From Sulfopaludibacter sp035551455 (GTDB taxonomy: Bacteria; Acidobacteriota; Terriglobia; Bryobacterales; Bryobacteraceae), in the NCBI GenBank assembly GCA_035551455.1, contig DASZMZ010000142.1, positions 1 through 64,000 on the forward strand: DNA of 64,000 nucleotides, given 5' to 3'. The notes under the pieces were generated by a model. It did not search any database. It worked only from the letters and a program-made list of their open reading frames with translations, and was not told the origin of the DNA. This document shows, in pieces, positions 6,205-14,959 of the stretch; position 1 is the first letter of the stretch, and every line of letters begins with the position of its first letter. The position numbers were made by a program, and so were the translations under genes.

Positions 6205-8730
6205 TTATTCCCTCGTGATGAACTCGTCCAGGTTGAGCAATACGCGGCTCAACTCCACCCAGGCGGCGGCTTCGTTCTGCGGCACGCCTTCCAGCCGGTT
6301 GGGAAACAAGGCGGCCATGGTTTGCGGCGCGGCTTGGATGCCATGCAGCGCCTCATCGTAATACTTGCCCATGCGCTCGGCTTCGCGCGCCTGGGGCTCG
6401 CGGCCGACGGTGATCTTGAAGGCGTAATTGAGGCGATCGCGAAACGCGCCGGTGGATTCCCGCATGATGCGGAAGGCCAGCGCCTGGGCGGCTTCATAGA
6501 AGACCGGGTCGTTCATCAGGTCGAGCGCCTGTAGCGGCGTGTCGGTACGCTCGCGGCGGGTGCAGGAAAGGTTGGCCGCCGGCGCATCGAAATTCATGAG
6601 CTGCGGATACGGCGTGGTGCGCTGGAAGTGGATGTAGAGCCCGCGGCGGTAGCGGTCCGCGCCGGGGCTCTCTTCCCACTTGACCGAGCCGGCGTACGAT
6701 AGCTCGGCCACGCCCTTGGGCTGCGCCGGTTTGACGCTGCGTCCGCCCACGCGCAGGTCGATCAGTCCCGAGGCCGAGAGCGCCTGATCGCGCACTAGTT
6801 CGGCCGGCAGGCGCAGGCGCGACATGTGCGAGAGCAGGGTATTGGACGGGTCCTTCGAGTCCAGTTCCGGACGCGCGTGCGACGACTGGCGATAGGTGGC
6901 GGACGTCACCATGAGGCGGATCATCTGCTTGGAACTCCAGCCGCGCGCCATGTATTCGCTGGCCAGCCAGTCCAGGAGTTCGGGATGGCTGGGAGGCTCG
7001 CCCTGCGTGCCGAAATCTTCGCTGGTCACCACGATGCCGCGGCCCATGAGTTCCTGCCAGAGGCGATTAACGGCTACGCGCGAGGTCAGCGGATTTTCGG
7101 GCGATACCAGCCAGCGCGCGAGCGTCAGCCGCGTTGGAGCGCCGGGCGGCATGGGGGGCAGCACGGCCAGCATGCCGGTTTTGACTTCCGCGCCGGGGTC
7201 CTTCCAATCGCCCTTGATGTGGACGAAGGTCTTGGGCGGCGTATCGTTCTCCAGCAGCACCGGAGCGTAGGTCACCGGCGGCAGCGTGGCGTTCAACTGA
7301 TTCAGCTTGGTGCGCAGTTCGCCCAGTTTCAGACCGTTGCAGTAATCCTTGGGGTAGGCGTTGCCGCAGGAGCCGATGAAGACGTCGGTCATGGCCGTGG
7401 TCTGCACTTCGCTGCGTTTGGCGGGGTCCATGAACAGCACTTTTCGGGCGTTGTCGACGGTGTGGGTGAACTCGCCGTAAGCGAAATCGGCGTCCTGCAA
7501 CTGGCCGGGATGCAAGGCGGCGTTGCGCAGCCGCTCTTCGTAGGCCGCCAGGGCTTCGGGGATCTTGTACTGCTCCAGGAGTTCCTTGCGCTTCTGATCG
7601 TAGGCCGGTTTGGCGGCCAGATACGGACCGAGCTCGCCCGGCATCGGCGCCAGGATGTTGATCTCTTCCTGCGTGTTGAAGTAGGCCGAGAGCTGGTAGA
7701 ACTCTTTCTGTTTGATGGGGTCGAACTTGTGGTCGTGGCACTGCGCGCAGCCCACGGTCAAGCCCAGCCAGACGGTGCCGAGCGTGGCGGCGCGGTCCAG
7801 CACCTGCTCATCGCGGAACTGCTCGGGGTCGGTGCCGCCTTCGCGATTGGTGAGGGTGTTGCGGTTGAAGCCGGTGGCCACCAGGGTGTTCAGATTGCGA
7901 TTGGGCATCAGGTCGCCGGCGAGCTGTTCGGTGGTGAATTCGTCGTACGGCATGTCGCTGTTGAGAGCTTGAATCACCCACTCGCGGTAGCGCCAGGCCC
8001 AGGGACGGGAGCGGTCTTTTTCGTAGCCGTCGCTATCGGCGTAACGGGCCAGGTCGAGCCAGTAGCGGGCCCATTTTTCACCGTAGTGGGGCGAGGCGAG
8101 GAGGCGATCGACGGCGCGCTCGTAGGCGTCGGGCCGGGTGTCGTGCAGGAAGTCGTCGATCTCCTGCGGGGTGGGAGGGAGACCGGTGAGGTCCAGGTTG
8201 ACGCGGCGGAACAGGGTGGCGCGGTCGGCTTCGGGCGAAGGCTGGATACCTTCCTTGACCAGGCGCGCGAGGATAAAGTTGTCGATCGCGTTGCGCGGCC
8301 AGGCGGCGCCATTGACGGCGGGGACGGCGGGCGGCGCGGGATGCGCGATTTTGCGGAACGACCAGTGAGTGGCGGCCGAGCTTGCCGTCATGGTGGGGAC
8401 TGCGCCCCATTCGGCGCCGCTATCGATCCAGGTGCGCAGGGTGGCGATCTCGGCGGCGGAGAGTTTGGGGCCGGCCGGAGGCATGATCTTGCCGTCTGCG
8501 CCGGTCACCATGCGAATGAGCTTACTGTTCGCGCTGTTGCCGGGTTGGATGACGCGCATGGCGGCGTCCTTCTGATCGAGTCGAAGGCCGCTCATCTGCT
8601 GGCCCGCGCCGTGACAGCCGTAGCAGCGCTTTTGGAGCAGCGGGGCCACGTCGGTGGCATACCGCACCTCGGCGGCGGAAAGTGACAGCGCGCACAGGAA
8701 AAATGCAGCCTGGCATCCCCATCTGAGCAT
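6205..8730 (-). CDS. PSD1 protein: Planctomycete cytochrome c + DUF1549 + DUF1553
   Basis: After a signal peptide (MLRWGCQAAFFLCALSLSAA) comes a single haem-binding motif RCYGCHG (Cys36-His40) in a Planctomycete cytochrome C domain (YATDVAPLLQKRC, KIMPPAGPKLSAAEI). Then follow DUF1549 (IDNFILARLVKEGIQPSPEA, LDLTGLPPTPQEIDDFL, HYGEKWARYWLDLARYADSD) and DUF1553 (LARWLVSPENPLTSRVAVN, SEDFGTQGEPPSHPELLDW, RRLR-like PAELVRDQALSASGL). A second CxxCH lies in GCAQCHDHKFDPI. The start at ATG 8730 begins the signal peptide directly; the frame runs up to 8784 but that adds a non-signal segment. It is the first gene of the pair with DUF1501. Proposed roles in polysaccharide or redox chemistry remain speculative. 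Confidence 0.85.
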   Translation of the reverse strand: MLRWGCQAAFFLCALSLSAAEVRYATDVAPLLQKRCYGCHGAGQQMSGLRLDQKDAAMRVIQPGNSANSKLIRMVTGADGKIMPPAGPKLSAAEIATLRTWIDSGAEWGAVPTMTASSAATHWSFRKIAHPAPPAVPAVNGAAWPRNAIDNFILARLVKEGIQPSPEADRATLFRRVNLDLTGLPPTPQEIDDFLHDTRPDAYERAVDRLLASPHYGEKWARYWLDLARYADSDGYEKDRSRPWAWRYREWVIQALNSDMPYDEFTTEQLAGDLMPNRNLNTLVATGFNRNTLTNREGGTDPEQFRDEQVLDRAATLGTVWLGLTVGCAQCHDHKFDPIKQKEFYQLSAYFNTQEEINILAPMPGELGPYLAAKPAYDQKRKELLEQYKIPEALAAYEERLRNAALHPGQLQDADFAYGEFTHTVDNARKVLFMDPAKRSEVQTTAMTDVFIGSCGNAYPKDYCNGLKLGELRTKLNQLNATLPPVTYAPVLLENDTPPKTFVHIKGDWKDPGAEVKTGMLAVLPPMPPGAPTRLTLARWLVSPENPLTSRVAVNRLWQELMGRGIVVTSEDFGTQGEPPSHPELLDWLASEYMARGWSSKQMIRLMVTSATYRQSSHARPELDSKDPSNTLLSHMSRLRLPAELVRDQALSASGLIDLRVGGRSVKPAQPKGVAELSYAGSVKWEESPGADRYRRGLYIHFQRTTPYPQLMNFDAPAANLSCTRRERTDTPLQALDLMNDPVFYEAAQALAFRIMRESTGAFRDRLNYAFKITVGREPQAREAERMGKYYDEALHGIQAAPQTMAALFPNRLEGVPQNEAAAWVELSRVLLNLDEFITRE

Positions 8731-8819
8731 GGTCCTTATTATATGCCTCGGGAGCGGAAAATATAGCTGTACCATAGCATCCACGATAAAGTGGTGTTAA
8801 ACTCTTTTTAGGAGATTCA

Positions 8820-9143
8820 ATGTTCAAGAAATTTGTACTCTCATTCCTGATTTTGGCGCTCGCCGCGGCATTTGCGGGCACCGTTCCCAGTGCTCATTCT
8901 TATCGCATTACCCTGGGCCAGGCTGCCGTTGTCAACGGAACCGACTTGAAAGCCGGCGAGTATCGCCTGAATGTGGACGAATCCAAGATCACCCTGGTAC
9001 TTGGCAAGGTGACCGTGGAATCGCCCGCGAAGATTGAGATCGTGGAAAAGAAGTACGACGATACCGCCATCCGCTACACCGGCAAGACCATTGCCGAAAT
9101 CCGCATCGGCGGCACCAAAACGAAAATCGTCCTCCAGCCGTAA
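8820..9143 (+). CDS. Small exported hypothetical protein
   Basis: A 107-residue protein with a signal peptide (MFKKFVLSFLILALAAAFAG) and a beta-rich mature part: SYRITLGQAAVVNGTDLKAG, YRLNVDESKITLVLGK and IAEIRIGGTKTKIVLQP. I recall similar short exported proteins as common in acidobacteria, with no assigned function. AGGAG sits five bases before the ATG, a strong ribosome site. It is divergent from the PSD1 gene and is followed by a hairpin terminator at 9171-9201. Confidence 0.75.
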   Translation: MFKKFVLSFLILALAAAFAGTVPSAHSYRITLGQAAVVNGTDLKAGEYRLNVDESKITLVLGKVTVESPAKIEIVEKKYDDTAIRYTGKTIAEIRIGGTKTKIVLQP

Positions 9144-9170
9144 ACGAATCGCTTTTGTCCTGTAGACAGG

Positions 9171-9201
9171 CCGGCCCGAACCAGCATTCCGGGCCGGTTT
9201 T
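9171..9201. terminator. Rho-independent terminator between convergent genes
   Basis: CCGGCCCG (9171-9178) pairs perfectly with CGGGCCGG (9190-9197) around a GC-poor loop, followed by TTTTGTA. It sits between the exported protein gene ending at 9143 and the convergent glycosyltransferase gene ending at 9223. Confidence 0.75.
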
Positions 9202-9222
9202 GTATTTCTGCCTGACGAAGCT

Positions 9223-10428
9223 CTACCGTCTGACGAAGCCTTCCAGCAGCCACAAATTCCGCATCTGGCGGTACCCCAGATTCTCCGGGATGGCCGCGAA
9301 GAACAGCTTGGCCAGTTGGACCGGATCGCTGCCTTGGTATTCGGCCAGTTCCCGCAGCACCACTGCCGACATGGAAAGCAGGGTGCCAGCCCCCACCGTA
9401 CAGAGCAGCACCAGGATGCCGGCTTGCACCGGGGCTAGGCCCGTCACCACGGCCACTAACGCCGCTGCGTAGAGAGCCGTTTCCAGCAGTGGCTTCGCCA
9501 CGCGCCAGTAGAGCAGCGCCGGCAAGCCCCAGCCCACCGCGCCCAAGCCGCCGGCGATGGATTTCCGGTGCCGGACCACAGCGGCCAAGGCCTGTTGATC
9601 GCGCAGCAGCAGGCGGCGCAGGGTGGCCTCCGATTTCGCCGGCGCCAGCGAACTCACCGGTTCCGGGACCAGCACCATGCGGAAGGCCGGACCCCCGCGG
9701 CGCGCCTGTCCGTGCAGGTTCAGGATCAGTTCCAGCGGACTGGCAAACGCGGTCTGCCGAATGGCATCACGGCGGACCAGCACGCAGCATCCCGCCACCG
9801 GCAGCAGCATGTTCCAGCCGGAGAAGGCGGCGCACCGGACCAGGCAGAGGCGCAGTGCTTCGATTCCGGCGAACTGCTCGATCAGGCTGTTCGACGCAAT
9901 CTCCGGCGCGACGCCGCACACGGCCGCGACACCGTCGGGATCCTCCAGCATCGGGAGCGCCAGCCGCAGCAGAATTTCGGGGACGAAGTGGCTCTCCGGA
10001 TCGAACACCGCGATCAGCGACCCGGCAGCTGCCGCCACTGCGGCCTGATAGGCCTGCGCCAAATCGCCGCCTTCGGTCTTGAGCAGCACCAGGCGCGCCG
10101 CACCCGTCGATTCGCGGAACTCTTCCGACCAGGTCTCGAAGTCGCGCTGCGAGGCGCCGTTGAGCACCAGCACCACTTCGCTATTGGAGCAGTGGACTGC
10201 CAGCAGCCGCCGCACAAATGCCCGGGATTCCGCCGACGCATCCGGCGAGGCCGCGAGGATGGACACCATCGGCATCTGGGGCGACTTCAACAGGATGGAG
10301 GTATAGTCGCGCGAACTGCTGCGGGCGCGCCGCCGGAGCACGTAGCAGCCCTTGAGCAGCAGTCCGATGCCCACCATTGTGGAAAGGAAGAGCGTCAGTG
10401 CGGCCCCTTGCAATAGCGCCGAGATCAT
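9223..10428 (-). CDS. Membrane-bound GT2-like glycosyltransferase
   Basis: A 401-residue protein: N-terminal membrane segment (ALTLFLSTMVGIGLLLKGCY), a GT-A type domain (MVSILAASPDASAE, EVVLVLNGAS, LLKTEGGDLAQAYQAAVAAA, IAVFDPESHF as a DxD-like strand), GWNMLLPVAGCCVLVRRDAI, and C-terminal membrane helices (LYAAALVAVVTGLAPVQAGI). This is the plan of processive or lipid-linked GT2 enzymes. The canonical QxxRW is not evident, so synthase activity is uncertain. The start ATG 10428 overlaps the HEAT gene stop (ATGA); the open frame upstream of it is a shadow of that gene. It is the last gene of a five-gene cluster. Confidence 0.75.
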   Translation of the reverse strand: MISALLQGAALTLFLSTMVGIGLLLKGCYVLRRRARSSSRDYTSILLKSPQMPMVSILAASPDASAESRAFVRRLLAVHCSNSEVVLVLNGASQRDFETWSEEFRESTGAARLVLLKTEGGDLAQAYQAAVAAAAGSLIAVFDPESHFVPEILLRLALPMLEDPDGVAAVCGVAPEIASNSLIEQFAGIEALRLCLVRCAAFSGWNMLLPVAGCCVLVRRDAIRQTAFASPLELILNLHGQARRGGPAFRMVLVPEPVSSLAPAKSEATLRRLLLRDQQALAAVVRHRKSIAGGLGAVGWGLPALLYWRVAKPLLETALYAAALVAVVTGLAPVQAGILVLLCTVGAGTLLSMSAVVLRELAEYQGSDPVQLAKLFFAAIPENLGYRQMRNLWLLEGFVRR

Positions 10429-11495
10429 CGCTGTCCCCGCGTCCTGGAAAGAGCTTCGGCGGCCGCCACGGCAGTGGTGGTGCTGGGGCTGGCAGTCAGT
10501 TCCTGCAAAGCCACCAGGCCCTTGGGCGGGATGGAGCCCAAGGCTGCGGCGGCGGCTCGGGCGCGGTGCGAATCGCCGGTCCGCAGCAGGCGCGCCAAAT
10601 CGGGTAATGCGGCTTCCAGGCGCAGCCTTCCGGCAGCCCCCGCGGCTGCGGCGAAGATCTCGCTGTCCGCATCGGCGAGCGCGTCCAGAATCGCTTTCCG
10701 GACTTCGGGCGAGTCCTGCACCAGCGGCGCTACCTGCAAGGCCAGCAGTCGGATCTGGCGATTGTCGGAACGCAGCAGCGTCCCGATTCCCGGTAGGGCC
10801 ACGGCGCGTTCCCAGGCGGCCACCATCTGCAGCATGCCGACGGTGCTGGATGGATCGCCGGACTTCAACACTTTCGGAATGGCCCGCTCGCACAGCACCG
10901 CGGCATACGGCCGGAGTTCTTCGCTGAGCAGGATGCGGTTCAACGGGTTTTGCGAGACGGCGTATTCGAAGACGCGCTCCACATCGTCGGGGGCGCCGGT
11001 GTAGACCATGGCGCGGCTGGCCGCCAGACGGACCTCTTCATCGGAATCGTTGATGCCCCTCATTAAAATGTCGCTGGTGATGCGGCGGCAGGGTTCGTAG
11101 GAGCAGACGAAGGCCAGGCGCCAATAAGCCGTACGGCGCTGCTGCACGTTGCGCGAGCGCGACTCCTCGCACCATTGATGGATCAGGGCAAGTTCCAAGC
11201 CCAGGTCGCAGAGACGGTCACGCGCGCTGCCCGCCACGGTGCCTTCGAAACTCATGAAGGCTTCGGCCAATTGATCGGGCACGGTTTGCAGGAACTCGCG
11301 CAGCCGCGTGCGGTCCTCATTGCCGGAGAGATAGTCGATGAGCACTTCGCGGATGGCGGGCAGGTTCGAATGGTGCGCCAGACGCTGCTTGCGCCATGCG
11401 AAACCGCGCAGCATCGAAAGCGCGAACATGCCGAGGACCCAGAGTCCAAAGCCCGAAAGAACAATCGTGACCAGGGACAGTTCGGTGCGGATCAT
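10425..11495 (-). CDS. HEAT-repeat membrane protein
   Basis: One N-terminal membrane helix (TIVLSGFGLWVLGMFALSML) is followed by about 320 residues of alpha-alpha repeats in the cytoplasm: DEEVRLAASRAMVYTGAPDD, NRQIRLLALQVAPLVQDSPE, RKAILDALADADSEIFAAAA and RARAAAAALGSIPPKGLVAL are HEAT-type units. HEAT solenoids act as protein-binding scaffolds. Overlaps by ATGA on both sides, with the upstream response regulator and the downstream glycosyltransferase, make it the physical and translational middle of the operon. It is plausibly the connector between signalling proteins and the glycosyltransferase (inference). Confidence 0.8.
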   Translation of the reverse strand: MIRTELSLVTIVLSGFGLWVLGMFALSMLRGFAWRKQRLAHHSNLPAIREVLIDYLSGNEDRTRLREFLQTVPDQLAEAFMSFEGTVAGSARDRLCDLGLELALIHQWCEESRSRNVQQRRTAYWRLAFVCSYEPCRRITSDILMRGINDSDEEVRLAASRAMVYTGAPDDVERVFEYAVSQNPLNRILLSEELRPYAAVLCERAIPKVLKSGDPSSTVGMLQMVAAWERAVALPGIGTLLRSDNRQIRLLALQVAPLVQDSPEVRKAILDALADADSEIFAAAAGAAGRLRLEAALPDLARLLRTGDSHRARAAAAALGSIPPKGLVALQELTASPSTTTAVAAAEALSRTRGQR

Positions 11496-12997
11496 CGTCC
11501 CAGCAGCCGCTTGATGCGAGCTACCACCTCCGTGGGGCTGAACGGCTTCACGATGTAGTCGTCCGCGCCGAGAGTGAAGCCGCGAAGCACGTCGCTCTCC
11601 TGCTGCCGCGCGGTGAGCAGGAGCACGCGTACAGGCAGGCGTTCGGAGCGGATGGCGGACAGCACCTGGTAGCCGTCCATGCCCCCCGGCATGTTCACAT
11701 CCAGCACCGCCGCCGAAGGCTGCGTTTCGCGAATGGTCTGCAGCGCCATCGGCCCATCCGCCGCTGTACGGCAGTCCATGCCGAAATTGCGAATGGCCGC
11801 GCTCACCAGGGCGAGCACGACGGGGTCGTCGTCGGCCACCAGCACTTGGGCGCGGCCGGTGAATATGCGTTCGATGCCGGCCCGCTCGGGCTTCTCAGCG
11901 GCTGCCATGCTGAGCCTGACCAGCGCTTCTTCCGGAGCCCAGGAATCCATCAGGAAATCGCGCGCCAGGGATTGCAGGGGTCCTGCCAATTCGAGTAGAT
12001 GATCGCGGCTGCCGGCGAAGACGACCGGCCGGTTGACCCGCTTCAGGACGGCGGCGTCCAGCCAGCGGGAGTCCATATTCTCCGGCCGCGCAAACACGGT
12101 CAGCAGTGCGCACTCGCTGACGATGGGGTTTTCAGGATCGTCCTCCAGCGTGAAGAACGCCGGAGTGGCCTGCGCTCGTTCCAAGGCCACGCAGAGCCGC
12201 TCGCGCTCGTTGGTGGGAAAGCCGGCGACGCCGATCTGTTTGCCGGCCAGACCCTGGATGACCGAATCGGGAATCGGCGCGTCGCGCGCTTCCCTGGGGC
12301 TGCTGAAGGCCAGCACGAGGTTGGTCAACGACTCGCGCACCTGGCTATTGTCGAGCGGCCGTTCTTCCAGGCTGGCTTCGACTTCGCGCGACAGCCGGCT
12401 GATGGCCGAATAGCCGAGCAGACCGCCCGTGCCAATCCATTGGTGCACCACGCGAGCCGCATCGGCGGCGTTGAAGCGGCCGTCCAGATCGAGGAGCAGT
12501 TGGCGCGAACGCTCGTAGCCTTCCTCCAGAAACTTGCGGCGCAGCGCCAGGAGTTCCACTGGCGGAATGTGGGTCTTCGCGGTGGCCTCGTCAGGGGGCG
12601 GCTGCGAGACGGGATGCGATTCGGCGCGGCGGTCCAGGTACTCGCGAAGGCGCGCACCGAGCGAGCGCGTGTCGATGGGCTTAGTGATGTAGCCGTCGCA
12701 GCCGGCATCGATCGCCTTTTGCTCATCGCCCTTCATGGCGAAGGCCGTGAGGGCCACCACCATGATGTCGCTCAGGGCCGGGTTCTCCTTGACCCGGCGG
12801 GTAAACTCCAAACCATCGATTCCCGGCAACTGAATGTCTGCCAGCACCAAGTGAGGGTGATAGCTGCTGAGGAGCTCGAGGGCTTCCTCGGCGCTGCCCG
12901 CGGTTAACACTTTGTAGCCTTCGTTAACCAATAGAATACGTGTGAGTTTCAGGTTTACGGGCGTGTCGTCTACAATTAGGATCGGCTCACCGGCCAT
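11492..12997 (-). CDS. Multi-domain response regulator (REC - Hpt-like - degenerate REC - REC)
   Basis: Residues 1-120 are a receiver (PILIVDDTPVNLKLTRILL, HLVLADIQLPGIDG with the phospho-Asp, KPID). Residues about 145-215 look like an Hpt helical bundle with VVHQWIGTGGLLGYSAI, where the His aligns with the Hpt phospho-His. About 245-365 resembles a receiver fold without a phospho-acceptor Asp (IGVAGFPTNERERLCVALE, NRPVVFAGSRDHLLELA). Residues about 380-501 are a second complete receiver (QVLVADDDPVVLALVSAAI, AAVLDVNMPGGMDG, DDYIVKPFSPTEVVARIKRL). There is no DNA-binding or enzymatic output domain, so output must pass through partners. The adjacent kinase ends 23 bases upstream; the HEAT gene overlaps the stop. 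Confidence 0.8.
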   Translation of the reverse strand: MAGEPILIVDDTPVNLKLTRILLVNEGYKVLTAGSAEEALELLSSYHPHLVLADIQLPGIDGLEFTRRVKENPALSDIMVVALTAFAMKGDEQKAIDAGCDGYITKPIDTRSLGARLREYLDRRAESHPVSQPPPDEATAKTHIPPVELLALRRKFLEEGYERSRQLLLDLDGRFNAADAARVVHQWIGTGGLLGYSAISRLSREVEASLEERPLDNSQVRESLTNLVLAFSSPREARDAPIPDSVIQGLAGKQIGVAGFPTNERERLCVALERAQATPAFFTLEDDPENPIVSECALLTVFARPENMDSRWLDAAVLKRVNRPVVFAGSRDHLLELAGPLQSLARDFLMDSWAPEEALVRLSMAAAEKPERAGIERIFTGRAQVLVADDDPVVLALVSAAIRNFGMDCRTAADGPMALQTIRETQPSAAVLDVNMPGGMDGYQVLSAIRSERLPVRVLLLTARQQESDVLRGFTLGADDYIVKPFSPTEVVARIKRLLGR

Positions 12998-13020
12998 TAA
13001 GAGTATCTTAGCTTACGTAC

Positions 13021-14937
13021 CTAATCAGTGGTATGGGGCAGGGCCACTCCCAGTACCGGCAGTACGGCCGAGAAGACACTGCCTTTTCCCAATTCGCTGC
13101 GAACGCTCACGGTGCCGCCCTGCGCCTCCACGATGTGCCTGGTGAGGGCCAGTCCCAAACCGGTGCCCTGTTCGGCCTTGCGGCTGTTGGGCAGTTGTTG
13201 GAACTCCTGAAACAGGCGGGGGATTTCAGCGGCGGAAATGCCGGTGCCGGTATCGGCCACTTCCAGGCGGAAGTGCATCTCGCCTTCGTGAGTCAGGCGA
13301 ACCACTACCGCTCCGTCGCGTCCGGTGAACTTGACGGCGTTCGAGAGGTAGTTGTAGAGCACCTGCTTGAAACGGGAGGGATCGATGAGAGCGGTGAGAT
13401 CGGCTGCTACTTCGGTGGTGAGTTGGATATTCTTCTTCTCGGCGAGCGGGCGCACAATGTCGCGGACTTCGGTGGCGAGGCTCTCCAGGCGGCAAGGCTC
13501 GGGACGAAATTCCATGCGGCCGGCCTCCACTTTGTGAAGATCGAGGATATCGTTGATCAGTTGCAGAAGGTGTCGGGCGCTATCGAGAATATCGCCCATC
13601 ACTTCACGCTGATCGGCGGTCACGTCTCCCAGGCGTCCGTCGTGCATCATCTCGGAGAAGCCGATGATGCCATTGAGCGGAGTGCGCAGTTCGTGCGAGA
13701 CGCTGGCCAGGAAGCGGCTCTTGGCCTCGGTGGCGGAGCGGGCGGCGTCCAGCGCGCGGTGAAGTTGCTCATTTTTGTTGCGCAACTCCATGGCATACTG
13801 CTCCACCTTGCGGGCTGCGATGGCCGAGAGGTTCCGCTCGGTGACGTCCATCAGGGAGCGACAGACGCCGGTCACCAGGCCATTTTCGTCGCGGATCAGG
13901 TTCTCGCGAATCTCTACGGCGATGCGTGAGCCGTCGTCCAGCATGTACTCGCACTCGATGGGGCCGGTCTCATTGCCGGTGGAGATCCTTTCCAGCATGG
14001 AGGCGCGGACGGACTCCTGCTGATCGGGGGCGACGTAGTCCCAGGCGGAGCGTCCCAGGGCCTGGTCGGGGGTGCAATTGAGCAGCGCGCAGACGGCCTG
14101 ATTGAAGTGAGTCACCGTGCCTTCGCGGTCGGTCTCTTCGTAGGCGAGGGGCGCCTGGTTGAACAGGTCGCGGTAGCGGCGCTCGTTTTCGCGGAGTTCG
14201 CGCTCGCGGTCCTGCAGGAGATAGGCGGCGTCTTCCAACTGGCGGGCCAAGGCGGAAATCTCGTCGTTGCCGGGAGGAAAAGGCTCCAGCTCAATGCCGT
14301 GGGCGAGGCGGCGGGCGTTTTCCTCCACCATCTGAATCCGGCGGACCAGCCGGCCGGCTACCAGAAGGTGGATGAACAGGGCGCCCAGAGGTCCCAGGAT
14401 TCCGCAAGCCATGATGGTGCGAAACAACGTCTGGCGGGCCAGGTCGCGCTGATAGCGGGCCTGCATGAAGAGGCGGTCCTGCTGGCTGCTGACCAGGTCG
14501 AGCCGCGCCTGGAGTTCGCTCATGACGTCGGCCGACGTGCGGGCTTGCGTCAGCAGGTCCAATTCGCGGAGGACCAAGGGACGGATCTGTTCGGCGACCG
14601 CGGCGGGCAGGCGGCCTAATGAAGCGCGCACGGCGGACTGCGCGGCATCGGACGCGTCCAAGAAACGCTGCTGCCGGGTGGACTGATATTCGTTGGCAGC
14701 GGCTTCGGCGTCCAGCAGCGCACTGTGCAGACGCATGATTTCGGCGCGGGTATCGAAGGCGCGGCTCACCGTGACTTCGCTGTCTCGTACGTTCCCCTCC
14801 GCCCAGTAAACGGTGAACAGGGCGGCAAACAGCATGGCCATGGGGAACAGCAGCACCGAGACTCCCCGCGCCCGTAAGGAGACGCGGGACCAGCGGGGAG
14901 CGGCATTCGGCGAATCCGGCGGCGGGGCAGGGCGCAT
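13021..14937 (-). CDS. Membrane sensor histidine kinase (CHASE3-like, HAMP, PAS)
   Basis: A membrane helix (GVSVLLFPMAMLFAALFTVYWA) precedes a periplasmic helical sensor of CHASE3 type (AFDTRAEIMRLHSALLDAEA, NEYQSTRQQRFLD) and a second helix (GILGPLGALFIHLLVAG). Then come HAMP, a PAS domain (YRDLFNQAPLAYEETDREG), HisKA with SVSHELRTPLNG (His about 412) and an HATPase domain (NYLSNAVKFTG, DTGTGIS, GTGLGLALTRHIVEAQGG). It should phosphorylate the neighbouring multi-receiver protein. I chose ATG 14937, 22 bases after the stop of the preceding gene; the frame's 14994 start would overlap that gene by 35 bases. Confidence 0.85.
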   Translation of the reverse strand: MRPAPPPDSPNAAPRWSRVSLRARGVSVLLFPMAMLFAALFTVYWAEGNVRDSEVTVSRAFDTRAEIMRLHSALLDAEAAANEYQSTRQQRFLDASDAAQSAVRASLGRLPAAVAEQIRPLVLRELDLLTQARTSADVMSELQARLDLVSSQQDRLFMQARYQRDLARQTLFRTIMACGILGPLGALFIHLLVAGRLVRRIQMVEENARRLAHGIELEPFPPGNDEISALARQLEDAAYLLQDRERELRENERRYRDLFNQAPLAYEETDREGTVTHFNQAVCALLNCTPDQALGRSAWDYVAPDQQESVRASMLERISTGNETGPIECEYMLDDGSRIAVEIRENLIRDENGLVTGVCRSLMDVTERNLSAIAARKVEQYAMELRNKNEQLHRALDAARSATEAKSRFLASVSHELRTPLNGIIGFSEMMHDGRLGDVTADQREVMGDILDSARHLLQLINDILDLHKVEAGRMEFRPEPCRLESLATEVRDIVRPLAEKKNIQLTTEVAADLTALIDPSRFKQVLYNYLSNAVKFTGRDGAVVVRLTHEGEMHFRLEVADTGTGISAAEIPRLFQEFQQLPNSRKAEQGTGLGLALTRHIVEAQGGTVSVRSELGKGSVFSAVLPVLGVALPHTTD

Positions 14938-14959
14938 GACTTTCAGCGAAGATCCTATT

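Noticed and set aside
6826..8685. 619-residue open frame on the plus strand
   Set aside because: Exact antisense of the PSD1 gene; His/Gly/Val-rich shadow composition with no family pattern, while the minus strand carries clear domains.
9223..10893. 556-residue version of the glycosyltransferase
   Set aside because: The first 155 residues are an out-of-frame shadow of the HEAT gene; ATG 10428 overlapping the HEAT stop is the sensible start.
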